From an uncultured Pirellulaceae bacterium (GTDB lineage Bacteria; Planctomycetota; Planctomycetia; Pirellulales; Pirellulaceae): a DNA stretch of 64,000 bases. The notes below the pieces were generated by a model. The model was not told where the DNA came from. It did no database searches and was given only the letters and a program-made list of their open reading frames with translations. Of the stretch, positions 1-11,877 are shown one piece after another; the first letter of the stretch is position 1; each line of letters starts with the position of its first letter. The DNA lies in assembly GCA_938084685.1 (NCBI GenBank), contig CALKGE010000003.1, positions 285,259-349,258 of the forward strand, in the 5' to 3' direction. The position numbers and the translations under genes are program-made.

Positions 1-973
1 TCATGATTGTATAGCTCACGACGCTCTCAGCGATACTTTGGAAAATGGCTATTCCCAGATATTCGTCAGCCGTGTCGCGAATGTAATACAAGCTCAGAAT
101 TAAAATACCAAGGCCGGTTGCCAGAGCATAGCTTTTTCTGAAATACCATTTGGGATTATCAAATGCGATGATGAAGCTGCACAGATAAATAGCCAGTGGC
201 ATGATCCATAAAAACGGAGTGACAGCGATATCCTGGGTTAGTTGATCAGTAAACGCCAAAAGCATGACAGATGCCAGCGCGGCCAGTCCTGCCCATTGAG
301 TCATCTGGCCCCAGGAAGGAGAGGATTCCACGGCAGCTTGAGGACCGTTGTCCTGGTTGTTGGCGGCTGGTCCCTGTCGTATGCATTGCCAGCCCAGAAC
401 ACCCAACGACGCTGCAAACAATAAATAGCCGACGGACCAGAAATTTCCCTGTGTAGGAATATCCAGATAGACTTCCATCAGAAAGGGGTACGTGATCAAT
501 GCGGCGAGTGATCCGATATTGGAAAGCGAGTAGAGTCGATAGGGTGTTCCCTTTCCCTGAGTGACCCCATACCAGCTTTGTACCAGTGGTCCGGTCGTTG
601 ATAAAACAAAGTAGGGAAGCCCCACGGTAACAAAGAGCAGCCATAAAATGGTACTGACCGGTTGGGTTGCTGCGGCGGTTGCTTGGGGGGCATTGAATGA
701 GATTGGGAGAAAGAAGCAGGCACTCAGTACCAGCAGGCCATGAACTTTGACCTGTCGGGCAATGGGCCAACGGCTGAGCAGATGGGCGTAACAGTAGCCT
801 CCCACGAGCATTGCCTGAAAGAACAGCATGCTGGTTGTCCAGACACTGGATGCTCCGCCAAACCAGGCCAGAATCGCTTTGCTGGCCATGGGCTGTACCT
901 GGAACAGCAGCAAGGCGCTGCAAAGTATGCTCAGCCCGGACCATCTGGAAATAGATTTATTTATTTCAGCCAT
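1..973 (-). CDS. Fused MFS/spermidine synthase-like membrane protein, N-terminal part (cut by left edge)
   Basis: An open frame runs on the minus strand from ATG at 973 to the left edge without a stop, giving 324 residues; an in-frame TGA lies 45 bases upstream of the ATG, so this is the first possible start. The product begins MAEINKSISRW and then shows repeated hydrophobic helices (for example LLLFQVQPMASKAILAWFGG, then further spans around VSTILWLLFVTVGLPYFVL). The segment with SKAILAWFGGASSVWTTSMLFFQ is typical of the membrane domain of proteins annotated as fused MFS/spermidine synthase; the methyltransferase-fold synthase domain, if present, would lie beyond the edge. The substrate is unknown. 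At least eight membrane segments are plausible. Membrane location is sure; the family is likely; catalytic function is not shown. Confidence 0.75.
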   Translation of the reverse strand, partial: MAEINKSISRWSGLSILCSALLLFQVQPMASKAILAWFGGASSVWTTSMLFFQAMLVGGYCYAHLLSRWPIARQVKVHGLLVLSACFFLPISFNAPQATAAATQPVSTILWLLFVTVGLPYFVLSTTGPLVQSWYGVTQGKGTPYRLYSLSNIGSLAALITYPFLMEVYLDIPTQGNFWSVGYLLFAASLGVLGWQCIRQGPAANNQDNGPQAAVESSPSWGQMTQWAGLAALASVMLLAFTDQLTQDIAVTPFLWIMPLAIYLCSFIIAFDNPKWYFRKSYALATGLGILILSLYYIRDTADEYLGIAIFQSIAESVVSYTIM

Positions 974-1117
974 CGGTGGGATGTGGATTCTGTCGGAAAT
1001 GCAAACGGGGGTCCCTCATTGGTACACCTTATGGCCAATATCGGCAATTGCAGGTTTAGCACTCCACGGCCAACCTGTGAATGTAAACACGGTTTTGTCG
1101 TTAAAAGAGGGTCCTGA

Positions 1118-3301
<2,184 letters not shown>

Positions 3302-3352
3302 AGTCGCTGTCGTTTTCTGATGGAAAAGTTGTTGTGGTGAGAAGAGTCCAGT

Positions 3353-4822
3353 TTAATCAAGGGCCACGGTCACGGTTTTTGTTTCGAGGTAATTCCGTAG
3401 GCCTTCCTCACCCAGTTCCCGTCCGATTCCGGACATTTTGAAACCGCCGAACGGAGCTGCGGCGTCAAAAACGTCATAGCAATTGACCCAGACTGTCCCC
3501 GCACGCACTCGGTCAGCCAGCATATGTGCTTTGCCAATGTCACGGGACCATACGGCGGCAGCCAGACCGTAGAACGTATTATTAGCCCGTTGGATCAAAT
3601 CCTCCGTGTCTTTGAAGGTCAGGATGGACAGGACTGGACCAAAAATCTCGTCGGTCGCGATTTGCATCTTATCAGTCACTCCGTCGAACAGGGTAGGCTC
3701 GATAAAGTATCCCTGATCGCCGTGGCGGTTGCCACCTGTCAGACATTGAGCTCCTTCCTGTTTGCCGAGATCGATATACTTCAAAATCTTGTCGAATTGT
3801 GCCTGATCTATTTGTGGTCCCTGTTCGGTGGTCTTATCGAATGGATCTCCGACAACGCGTGATTGATTCATCCCGATCAGTTTGTCCACAAATTCGTCGT
3901 GGACATCTTCCTGGACAAAGAGGCGGCTGCCTGCACAGCAGCACTGCCCCTGGTTGAAGTACAACCCGAAGTGCGAGCCGGCTGCGGCAGCGTCAAGATC
4001 GGCATCGTTGAAGACAACATTAGGGCTTTTGCCTCCCAGTTCAAACGTCAAGCGTTTTAGTGTCTGTGAGGCATCCGCCATGATGGTCTGAGCGGTTTTG
4101 TATTCGCCAGTGAAGGCCACCTTGTCAATGCCGGGGTGTTTCACGACGGCGGCTCCGGCAGTTGGTCCAAAACCAGGCACGATATTAATCACTCCGTCCG
4201 GGACACCAGCCTTTTGTGCGAGTCGAGCCATCCGCAGGCAGGTTAACGGAGTCTGTTCGGCCGGTTTCATGACAATGGTGCATCCGGCAGCAAGTGCGGG
4301 ACCCCATTTCCACGCGACCATCAGCATGGGGAAATTCCAGGGAATGATTTGTCCAACCACGCCTACCGGTTCTTTTTTCGTATAGGTAAAGTAATTACCT
4401 CGTACTGGGATAGTCTGACCATGGATTTTATCCGCGTAGCCAGCATAGTACCGCAGGCAGTCGATCGTCAGTGGTAAGTCGGCGGCGAGTGAATCTCGGA
4501 TCGGCTTGCCATTGTCCAGAGTTTCCAGCGCCGCAAGTTCTTCGAGTTCTTCTTCGATGAGGTCCGCCAGCCGGTACATGATAGCCCCTCGCTCACGAGC
4601 ATCCATTTTCCCCCAGGGGCCTTCATCGAATGCTTTCCTGGCGGCAGCGACAGCTTTGTCCACGTCTGCTGTGTCTCCTTCGGCAACCTGAGCGATCACT
4701 TCTCCGGTGGCCGGGTGATACGTCTCAAACGTCTCGCCTCCTTCTGCCGGGATCCACTGTCCGTCAATAAAGCACTGAGTTTGTCGAATGGTTGGACGAG
4801 CGACGATTTCCGCTGTGGCCAT
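3353..4822 (-). CDS. NAD(P)-dependent aldehyde dehydrogenase, ALDH1/2-like
   Basis: A full-length 489-residue aldehyde dehydrogenase that would oxidise an aldehyde to the acid in the cytoplasm. The oxyanion/N-terminal part has PWNFPMLM at about 161-168; the general base is E261 in FELGGKSPN; the catalytic Cys is the middle one of QGQCCCAG (C295). The usual FTGSTEVG nucleotide-loop motif is altered to FTGEYKTAQ at 237-245, which is uncommon. The ATG at 4822 is preceded by a strong GGGAG ribosome binding site nine bases upstream. The molybdopterin oxidoreductase follows on the same strand, so the two may share a transcript; a glucose dehydrogenase is divergent. The substrate cannot be told from sequence. 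Confidence 0.92.
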   Translation of the reverse strand: MATAEIVARPTIRQTQCFIDGQWIPAEGGETFETYHPATGEVIAQVAEGDTADVDKAVAAARKAFDEGPWGKMDARERGAIMYRLADLIEEELEELAALETLDNGKPIRDSLAADLPLTIDCLRYYAGYADKIHGQTIPVRGNYFTYTKKEPVGVVGQIIPWNFPMLMVAWKWGPALAAGCTIVMKPAEQTPLTCLRMARLAQKAGVPDGVINIVPGFGPTAGAAVVKHPGIDKVAFTGEYKTAQTIMADASQTLKRLTFELGGKSPNVVFNDADLDAAAAGSHFGLYFNQGQCCCAGSRLFVQEDVHDEFVDKLIGMNQSRVVGDPFDKTTEQGPQIDQAQFDKILKYIDLGKQEGAQCLTGGNRHGDQGYFIEPTLFDGVTDKMQIATDEIFGPVLSILTFKDTEDLIQRANNTFYGLAAAVWSRDIGKAHMLADRVRAGTVWVNCYDVFDAAAPFGGFKMSGIGRELGEEGLRNYLETKTVTVALD

Positions 4823-5033
4823 CGTGAATCTCCCTTGAGTAATTGGCTATGAATAAAACTGTCACTGGTGATTTTAACGGTTTAGCCGGGGTTGTTACAA
4901 ATCGTTGCCTCGGGCTAATTGACTACCGCGCTATCCGGGGACCGGTCGGCTACACGAGAAATTGTTTGCTATCTATACTTAATGCTTCCAAGTTATCCCC
5001 AGAATACTTCTCAGACCGAGACCGATCAGATTT

Positions 5034-6137
5034 ATGAAAGCAATTGCTGTTAAACCAGGGACCCCCAGTAGTGTTCACATGGCTGAATTGCCCCAACCTT
5101 CACTCGCAGACGTCCCCGACGGTACTGGAGTGCTAGTGCGAGTTTTAAAAGTTGGCGTGGATGCCACGGACCGCGAAATTAATGAGGCCCTTTATGGTAA
5201 TGCTCCGGAAGGGTTTGATTTTTTGACGATCGGTCACGAAGTATTTGGCGTGGTGGAAGAGACGGGGGAAAATGTACGGACGATCAAGCCGGGCGATTAT
5301 GTGACGGCGACCGTCCGCCGCCCGGGCGGTTCCCTCTACGACCAGATCGGCACGTATGACATGACCAGTGAGGAAACCTACTATGAACGCGGGATCAATC
5401 TGCGGCATGGGTTTATGACCGAGTACTTTGTTGATTCAGAAGAGTACATTGTCAGAGTTCCTCAGGGTCTGCAGCACCTGCATGTATTAATGGAGCCGAT
5501 GAGTTGTGCTGCCAAAGCGATACAACAGGCGTATGAAGCTCAGCAACGAATGAAAGTCTGGCGACCGCAACGCGCGTTTGTCCTGGGGGCTGGGCAAATC
5601 GGCCTGTTGAGCACCCTGGTGCTTAAAAATCGGGGACTGGATGTTTACACGCTGGCGCGATCTCCCCGAGGGACACTCAATTCCGAGATCGTCGAAGGGC
5701 TGGAAGCAACGTATGTTTCCACGCGGGAGACGCCGATTGAAGAATTGGTCGCTCAGGTGGGAAAAGCCGACCTGATTATCGATGCTACCGGGCACAGTGG
5801 TGTGGCGTTTGATGCCATGAATCATCTGGGCCATAACGGGGTTCTGGTCTGGACAAGTATTACCGGTGGTGAAAGAACCGTGGAGGTCCCTTCAGATAAG
5901 ATCAACATCGAATGGGTACTTGGAAATAAGCTGCTTGTAGGTAGTGTTAATGCCAACAAATCTCATTTCGAATCAGGCATCAAAGATCTGGCGCTGGGTG
6001 AAATGATGTATCCAGGAGTCATCGAACGAATACTGACCAATCCGGTCGATGGGTTCGACAACTACCAGGAGTTGATGCGATTGCTGGTGGAAGAACCGAC
6101 CGCTCTCAAAGTCTACATGAACGTGAGTGATGAGTAA
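5034..6137 (+). CDS. Glucose 1-dehydrogenase, archaeal-type zinc MDR family
   Basis: A 367-residue medium-chain dehydrogenase resembling the glucose dehydrogenases of Haloferax and Sulfolobus, which oxidise glucose to gluconolactone with NAD(P)+. The catalytic-domain signature has D43 in GVDATDREI where most family members have Cys (CGTDREI); H68 and E69 follow in GHEVFG, and the E in MEPMSC supplies a further zinc ligand. The Rossmann domain shows [10 protein letters not shown]. Asp at the first zinc position is known in the halophilic Haloferax enzyme. It stands alone on the plus strand between divergent aldehyde dehydrogenase and convergent DUF1501 genes. ATG at 5034 fits the conserved N-terminus MKAIAVKPG; the ribosome binding site is weak. 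Confidence 0.85.
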   Translation: MKAIAVKPGTPSSVHMAELPQPSLADVPDGTGVLVRVLKVGVDATDREINEALYGNAPEGFDFLTIGHEVFGVVEETGENVRTIKPGDYVTATVRRPGGSLYDQIGTYDMTSEETYYERGINLRHGFMTEYFVDSEEYIVRVPQGLQHLHVLMEPMSCAAKAIQQAYEAQQRMKVWRPQRAFVLGAGQIGLLSTLVLKNRGLDVYTLARSPRGTLNSEIVEGLEATYVSTRETPIEELVAQVGKADLIIDATGHSGVAFDAMNHLGHNGVLVWTSITGGERTVEVPSDKINIEWVLGNKLLVGSVNANKSHFESGIKDLALGEMMYPGVIERILTNPVDGFDNYQELMRLLVEEPTALKVYMNVSDE

Positions 6138-6166
6138 GATGGCCGCCAATTACTGGGCTTAGTGAG

Positions 6167-7609
6167 CTAGGCGATGATCTCCTGGACCACTTTGCCATGC
6201 ACATCTGTCAGACGGAAGTCCCGTCCCTGATAGCGATAAGTAAGTTGTTCATGGTTGATTCCCAGCAGATGAAGGATGGTTGCCTGAAGGTCATGAACGT
6301 GTACATGGCCTTCCGCTACGTTGTAACTGAAGTCATCTGTAGCACCATGGGTGTAACCAGCTTTCACACCGCCACCGGCCATCCAGTAGGTGAAGCATCG
6401 GGGGTGGTGGTCACGGCCGGCATTGGGAGTGTTCCAGTTTCCCTGGCCCGCGACACCTCGTCCGAATTCCCCTCCCCAGACGACTAACGTGTCTTCCAGC
6501 AGACCGCGTCGTTTCAGGTCAGTAATGAGGGCCGCAGTTGCCTGATCCGTATCGCGACAGCGTGCCACGCACCAGGTGCTGAGGCGACTATGATGGTCCC
6601 AGTCAGGGTGGAACAGCTGCGTGAAACGGACGCCCCGCTCGGCCAGTCGTCGAGCGAGGATGCAGTTGGCAGCATAACTTCCTGGACGTCTCGAGTCTGG
6701 TCCGTAAAGTTCAAACACTTCTTCCGGTTCGTCAGACAGATCTGTCAGCTCCGGAACGCTGGCCTGCATACGATAGGCCATCTCAAATTGCCGGGTTCGC
6801 GCTTCGATTTCCGGGTCACCACTTTGCCGGGATTTTAACCGGTTGAGTTGGCCAATTCCGTCCAGCAACTTGCGGCGCATTTCACGTGGTAACCCATCAG
6901 GGTCTTCCAGGTAGAGCACTGGTTCACGAGCATTGCGGAACTTGACTCCCTGGTACCGCGAAGGCAGGAATCCATTTCCCCAGTAATAATTGTACAAAGG
7001 TTGGTCACTGGGACGCTGCATTTTCGAGACCAGCACGACAAAGTCTGGTAGATCGCGATTGGGAGATCCGAGTCCGTAACTAGCCCAGCCACCGATGCTT
7101 GGCCGACCGGGAATCTGGCTGCCGGTCATCATGAACGTCATGGCAGGAGCATGGTTGATGTACTCACTGTGCATCGACTTGACGAAGCACAGGTCATCGG
7201 CGACCGAACCGATGTGCGGTAACCATTCGCTGACGGTCGCTCCGCTTTCACCCCAATGTTTGAATTTGGCATGCGAGGGCATCACCAACTGAGCCTGGCC
7301 CGCGGTCATGGTTGTCAAGCGTTGGCCCTGCCGAATTTCGTCCGGCAAAACCTTGCCAGCCCAGCGATGCATGTCTGGTTTGTGATCGTACAGTTCAATC
7401 TGGGATGGGCCACCTGACTGAGTGAGGTAGATGACTCGTTTTGCCTTCACTTCATGATGTGGAAGATCTGTCAGGCCAACGGTTGCATTCCGCTGTGGAG
7501 CGGCCTGCAGCTGATCCTGAAAAAGCCCGTTGGCTGCCATGGCACCAAGGCTGATACCAGTACACTGGCCAAGGAAATAGCGACGCGTTGTTGAAAGTTG
7601 GTCCGACAT
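6167..7609 (-). CDS. DUF1501 domain protein with Tat-like signal
   Basis: A 480-residue DUF1501 (sulfatase/alkaline-phosphatase-fold) protein from ATG at 7609; an earlier ATG at 7636 would add nine residues and overlap the upstream gene. I prefer 7609 because AGGGAA lies about ten bases upstream and it puts the Tat-like TTRRYFLGQ motif close to the N-terminus, followed by a hydrophobic stretch ending near LQA. Features of the fold include YLTQSGGPSQIELYDHKP, MTGSQIPGRPSIGGW and DTLVVWGGEFGRGV, with a C-terminal H-rich segment (HVHVHDLQATILHLLG). In planctomycetes such genes almost always follow a PSCyt1/DUF1549/DUF1553 gene, as here. Exported location is likely; the reaction is not established for the family. 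Confidence 0.9.
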   Translation of the reverse strand: MSDQLSTTRRYFLGQCTGISLGAMAANGLFQDQLQAAPQRNATVGLTDLPHHEVKAKRVIYLTQSGGPSQIELYDHKPDMHRWAGKVLPDEIRQGQRLTTMTAGQAQLVMPSHAKFKHWGESGATVSEWLPHIGSVADDLCFVKSMHSEYINHAPAMTFMMTGSQIPGRPSIGGWASYGLGSPNRDLPDFVVLVSKMQRPSDQPLYNYYWGNGFLPSRYQGVKFRNAREPVLYLEDPDGLPREMRRKLLDGIGQLNRLKSRQSGDPEIEARTRQFEMAYRMQASVPELTDLSDEPEEVFELYGPDSRRPGSYAANCILARRLAERGVRFTQLFHPDWDHHSRLSTWCVARCRDTDQATAALITDLKRRGLLEDTLVVWGGEFGRGVAGQGNWNTPNAGRDHHPRCFTYWMAGGGVKAGYTHGATDDFSYNVAEGHVHVHDLQATILHLLGINHEQLTYRYQGRDFRLTDVHGKVVQEIIA

Positions 7610-7613
7610 GACT

Positions 7614-10600
7614 CTATTCCCTGGTGATGGTTTCATCTAAATTCATGATCATGGACGTGATATTGCTTAAGGCAGCCAAAGGAGGTGCCTGCTGATGTGG
7701 ATCCGTACCTGACAATTTTGCAAAACCTGGAATGGTTTCCGGTTGCCCGTGTCGCAGATAACGGCGGGCCTGTTCGGGATTGGATTGATAAAACGACTGT
7801 AGCTCCGCCAGTTGAGCCAGCACAATTTCCAGTTCTTCGCTGGTCGGACTACGACTTAGCAGGTGCTGGTAGATATACTCGATCTGCCGTTCGGCAGAAG
7901 AATCTGCCGCCGCAGCATTCTGGGCAAGCACTCGGGAAGCTTCCAGATAGGTCAGATCATTCATCAAGGTGAGTGCCTGCAGAGGTGTATTGGTAATCGG
8001 AGTTTTTACCTGGCAGACACGTCGCTTGGCATTGTCGAACAGAAAGGCAGGGGCAGCACTTCGTCGCCAGAACGCGTAGACCGTTCTGCGGAATTGTGCG
8101 TCACCCTGGCTGGGCAAGTAGTTAAATCGACCCATCGTGATATCTGCCCAGACTCCTGCTGGTTGGTAAGGTCGTACAGGAGGGCCTCCGATAGACGTAT
8201 CGATCAGTTTGCTGGCCATCAAAACCGAGTCGCGGATCATCCAGGCGGGCATGCGAAACCGTTCGCCGCGTGCCAGTAACCGGTTTTCAGGATCTCGTTC
8301 CTGCAACTTCCGTTTGTCGTTGGTCAGATCGGAAGATTGGCGGTAGGTAGCACTGGAAACGATCTTTCGAATCAGTGCTTTCAAGTCCCAGTTATTTTCC
8401 ATGAAGTCTGCGGACAGCCAATCCAGAAGCTGCGGATGGGTTGGAAGTTCTCCCTGGATCCCAAAGTCCTCAGCCGTACGGACCAGTCCTTTCCCCATGA
8501 CGAGTCGCCAGATGTGATTGGTTGTGACTCGGGCTGTAAGCGGGTTGTCGCGATTTACCAACCAATGGGCAAGTCCCAGTCGGTTGGCTGGAGCGTCGGG
8601 TGGCAGACTGCCTAATACGGCAGGGACGCCTGTACCTACCACATCCCCCTTTGCATCCCAGACTCCGCGAATCAGAATATGGCTTTGCCGGGCTTCTGCG
8701 CGGTCGCTCAGTACCATCACCCGTTTGTCTCCGGCAGCGCTCTTAAATTCGTTTAACTGAGCTTGAGCCTGACTAAGTGGTTGTTTGACTCGCTGATACA
8801 ATACGTCATCGATGAGGAACTGCTGCAGCAACTCTTCTCGCAGTTTTGCGTCGACCTGCTCCGGCAAGTTTGCTCCGGATTCGGCCAGCCTTTCAAGAGG
8901 CGCTCGGTCCAGAGAGCGTACTGTTTTTCCGGCCCGGTCTGTCAGGTAGATCTTGAAGGTACCAAGGTTATGAGAGCCTTGTAGAGACCGTTGCTGTAAT
9001 TCCAGATAAATCGATTCTTCCGGTTTCAGTATCAAGGGCTGCTTGAGAGCCAGTACTGCGGTGCGAGTTGTTTTGATGTCCGAGTCAAACGAGGCCCAGC
9101 CATTGCGAGGGTCGTCATCGAGGATGTGTGCGACGAGTCCATAGCCGTTGTATTTCCCGCGGTCCGCTTGATGATCTGCAACAGCCTGGGCGAATGAGAT
9201 GTCGCGAACCGTTGAAGTCGCGGTGGAAACGACTCGCAGCTTAACATCCGTCAGAATAAAGTGCCCCGATTCGCTTCGCGAAAAAGCTCCGTTGGTATTG
9301 GCCTCGGCAGGGGGGACTTCGATCTTAATGCCGGTGATTCGGCGGAGTGAAGGTTTGCCCGTCAGTTGATAGTCTTCGTGGTGGGGATTGTGATCGTTGG
9401 TCGTAATCAAGCCATCGTTGCTTACGTTGAGGTCTGTTCCCATGGCACTTGCCAGCCTGGTCGGTTTGAAGCTTTGCCAGGCTTGATAGTCGTCGGGAAG
9501 ATCAGAGATTGTTTCAGAGAGCCATGCTGTAAAACGTTTTTCGGCCAATGCGTATTCTGCTCTTTCCGCTTGCAAGCGTTGGTCTACCAGTTTCTGAGCC
9601 GCTTCGATGTGAGACGTAACACTGTTCGGTTTGTAAGTCAGGAAGGGCTTGGCACCTCCACCTGCTTTACCATCTTCATCGATACTGTTGAAGAAACTGA
9701 ACATCTCATAGTACGCCTGCTGCGAAATCGGGTCGTATTTGTGAGAGTGGCACTGGCAGCAGCCTAATGTCAGCCCTAGCCAGACCGTACCGGTTGTATT
9801 CACTCGATCCAGGACATATTCAATACGGGATTCCTCTGGATGACGACCTCCTTCACCGTTGGCCATGTGATTTCGATGGAAGCAGGTTGCCAGTTTCTGC
9901 TCGGGCGTTGCATCTGGCAGCAAATCACCCGCAAATTGTTCGATCGTGAATTGATCGTACGGCATGTTGGCATTGAAAGCATTGATTACCCAGTCTTTCC
10001 AGGGCCAATTGTTTCGCGTGGCATCACTCTGGTAACCGTCTGTGTCACTGTAACGGGCGGCATCCAGCCAGAACATGGCCATCCGCTCGCCATAGTGAGG
10101 GGAATCGAGTAGCGAGTTGACATAGTTCTGGTATGTCGTATCGTCCCGATCCAGCGGGTCATAATTGGCAGTGAACTGCTTTACGGATTCCGGAGTTGGT
10201 GGAAGGCCTGTAATGTCGAGAGCCAGTCGACGAGCAAGTGTGGCGGCAGAAGCTTCGCGGGAGGGGAGTATTCGGTGGTCTTCGAGTTTACGGCCAACAA
10301 ACGTATCAATTTCGTTTCGTTGCCACCGTTGAGTGCGCTTGGATACCTGAGGTACCGGGGGACGGTTGACTCTGTTGTATGACCAGTGCTTCTCGAATTC
10401 AGCCCCTTCATTGATCCAGTCCCGAATTACGGCAATGTCCTGCTTCGACAGTTGTTTGTCAGAATCGGCTGGAGGCATTTGGAGTGATTCGTCGTCAGCG
10501 ACAAGACGGTGAAATAACTCGCTTTGGGTTGCATCTCCTGGCGTAATGATCCGATAACCGTCACGCTCGCGCATCGCATCTTCAACGAGATCCAAACGTA

Positions 10601-10790
10601 AGTCTGCTTCCCGAGTGTTTGCATCCGGTCCGTGGCATTGAAAACAGTTTTGCGCAAGTATCGGAAGTACCTGTTTACTGAAGGATACCGGCGCAGCAGT
10701 TGCATTCGGTAAGCATAGGAAAGCGGTGAACAGTATCAGTAGAAAGCAGCGCATATTACTTGGAACGATGGATTCAGGTGTCACACTCAT
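7614..10790 (-). CDS. PSCyt1-DUF1549-DUF1553 protein (planctomycete-type cytochrome)
   Basis: A 1058-residue exported protein with the standard three-part planctomycete design: a cytochrome-like domain with one heme-c site C49-F-Q-C52-H53 (QNCFQCHGPDAN), DUF1549 (about 150-360, including DAARYSDTDGYQSD and CQCHSHKYDPISQ, a second CxCH-like element), a central beta-rich region (about 440-660) and DUF1553 near the C-terminus (LAHWLVNRDNPLTARVTTNH and NTPLQALTLMND). The signal peptide begins at MRCFLLILFTAF, so ATG at 10754 is an equally good start; 10790 is the first in-frame ATG. It ends just before the DUF1501 start, so the two are probably co-transcribed. The role is thought to involve extracytoplasmic oxidation or carbohydrate processing, but this is not proven for the family. 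Confidence 0.9.
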   Translation of the reverse strand: MSVTPESIVPSNMRCFLLILFTAFLCLPNATAAPVSFSKQVLPILAQNCFQCHGPDANTREADLRLDLVEDAMRERDGYRIITPGDATQSELFHRLVADDESLQMPPADSDKQLSKQDIAVIRDWINEGAEFEKHWSYNRVNRPPVPQVSKRTQRWQRNEIDTFVGRKLEDHRILPSREASAATLARRLALDITGLPPTPESVKQFTANYDPLDRDDTTYQNYVNSLLDSPHYGERMAMFWLDAARYSDTDGYQSDATRNNWPWKDWVINAFNANMPYDQFTIEQFAGDLLPDATPEQKLATCFHRNHMANGEGGRHPEESRIEYVLDRVNTTGTVWLGLTLGCCQCHSHKYDPISQQAYYEMFSFFNSIDEDGKAGGGAKPFLTYKPNSVTSHIEAAQKLVDQRLQAERAEYALAEKRFTAWLSETISDLPDDYQAWQSFKPTRLASAMGTDLNVSNDGLITTNDHNPHHEDYQLTGKPSLRRITGIKIEVPPAEANTNGAFSRSESGHFILTDVKLRVVSTATSTVRDISFAQAVADHQADRGKYNGYGLVAHILDDDPRNGWASFDSDIKTTRTAVLALKQPLILKPEESIYLELQQRSLQGSHNLGTFKIYLTDRAGKTVRSLDRAPLERLAESGANLPEQVDAKLREELLQQFLIDDVLYQRVKQPLSQAQAQLNEFKSAAGDKRVMVLSDRAEARQSHILIRGVWDAKGDVVGTGVPAVLGSLPPDAPANRLGLAHWLVNRDNPLTARVTTNHIWRLVMGKGLVRTAEDFGIQGELPTHPQLLDWLSADFMENNWDLKALIRKIVSSATYRQSSDLTNDKRKLQERDPENRLLARGERFRMPAWMIRDSVLMASKLIDTSIGGPPVRPYQPAGVWADITMGRFNYLPSQGDAQFRRTVYAFWRRSAAPAFLFDNAKRRVCQVKTPITNTPLQALTLMNDLTYLEASRVLAQNAAAADSSAERQIEYIYQHLLSRSPTSEELEIVLAQLAELQSFYQSNPEQARRYLRHGQPETIPGFAKLSGTDPHQQAPPLAALSNITSMIMNLDETITRE

Positions 10791-10875
10791 TTTATCAGAT
10801 AAAGGTCACTCGTTTGGGTTTCGCTGTGGACCAGAAACCTGTGTCAGTGGCATGAGAACGGGATGGGCCATCCCG

Positions 10876-11874
10876 TTAGTTGATTGTATGAACCTTGCAA
10901 CCGATGGCAGCCAGTTTGTCGATGAGATCACGCAACATGGTTGCATCGGTATAAGAGCCAACAATGGCCCCTCCAGAGCCTGCAAATTTTGCGCTGGCTC
11001 CCGAAGAACGAGCTATTTCCACCATCTTAACCTGACTCGGGGGTAACTGGCAGATAGCCTGACGTGTGTCAAAATTCGCATCAATGAGCGTGGCCACCTG
11101 CTGGTGATCGCCTGTTTCCATGGCAGCTCGAGCGTCCAGCGTTAATCGAGCAAATTTCTCCATCGCGTTGACAACCTCTGCATCTCCCTGGTCAAAGCGA
11201 CTCCGCAGATTGTTGTGAAATACCTCGGTTGGCTGGCCAGCCGCCGGATCAAAGGCGATATAGAGAGGGGGGAGTTGGGCAGGTTCGATCGTTTCGTATT
11301 TTCCGCATTGCAAGCCATGGACTTCGTGCATGGCTGCGGGACTGAAATCCATATAAACAGGTTGGCCAAAACATTGTACGACGCGATCCTGCAGTCCCCC
11401 CTGAATGCCAAGCTCCTCACGTTCCACACTGAGAACAAGCGACGGTTGCACGGTAAGGGGAATGTGAATTTCGTAGAAAGCCATGAGTGCTCGTAAGGTT
11501 GCCACAATAATGCCGCTTGAGCCGGCCAGGCCTACAGCTCGGGGGATGGAACTTTCATAACGGATGGAAAAATTTCTGTCATGCAGCGGATGACGGTCCA
11601 GGCAATATTCCAGAAATTTTTTAATCGTCGCTTTGATCAGACGGATGCCACCGTAATAGCCGTGCAGCTCAACGTCGGTTGCCAGATCCTGAATGGAATT
11701 AAATCTGGACTGGTCATCCTGGCTGGGAACGATTTCCAGATCCTCCCATTCATAGAGTACGACTTCGGCAAAATATTGCGGGATCAGTACCGCGATCGTT
11801 TTTCCGTTGTATCCATCGGACGGGTTGCCAATCAACCCAGCTCGCGCATAAGCTCGACGACGTATGATTTCCAT
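10876..11874 (-). CDS. GHMP-family sugar kinase, glucuronokinase-like
   Basis: A 332-residue GHMP kinase starting at ATG 11874; a GTG directly before it (11877) is also in frame. The N-terminus RRRAYARAGLIGNPSDGYNGK is the substrate-side motif, the ATP loop is PRAVGLAGSSGIIVATL (about 111-127), and the C-terminal GHMP motif is SSGASAKFAGSGGAIVG. The overall pattern resembles plant glucuronokinase and related sugar-1-kinases, which phosphorylate the anomeric OH. The gene abuts the GalU-like gene (TAG then GTG ATG), so translational coupling is likely. Kinase plus uridylyltransferase is the same logic as the plant salvage route glucuronate to GlcA-1-P to UDP-GlcA. The exact sugar is an inference. 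Confidence 0.8.
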   Translation of the reverse strand: MEIIRRRAYARAGLIGNPSDGYNGKTIAVLIPQYFAEVVLYEWEDLEIVPSQDDQSRFNSIQDLATDVELHGYYGGIRLIKATIKKFLEYCLDRHPLHDRNFSIRYESSIPRAVGLAGSSGIIVATLRALMAFYEIHIPLTVQPSLVLSVEREELGIQGGLQDRVVQCFGQPVYMDFSPAAMHEVHGLQCGKYETIEPAQLPPLYIAFDPAAGQPTEVFHNNLRSRFDQGDAEVVNAMEKFARLTLDARAAMETGDHQQVATLIDANFDTRQAICQLPPSQVKMVEIARSSGASAKFAGSGGAIVGSYTDATMLRDLIDKLAAIGCKVHTIN

Positions 11875-11877
11875 CAC

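Noticed and set aside
246..944. 232-residue minus-strand frame at the left end
   Set aside because: It is out of frame with the open partial membrane protein gene (1-973), which has helices and family motifs; this frame is a shadow.
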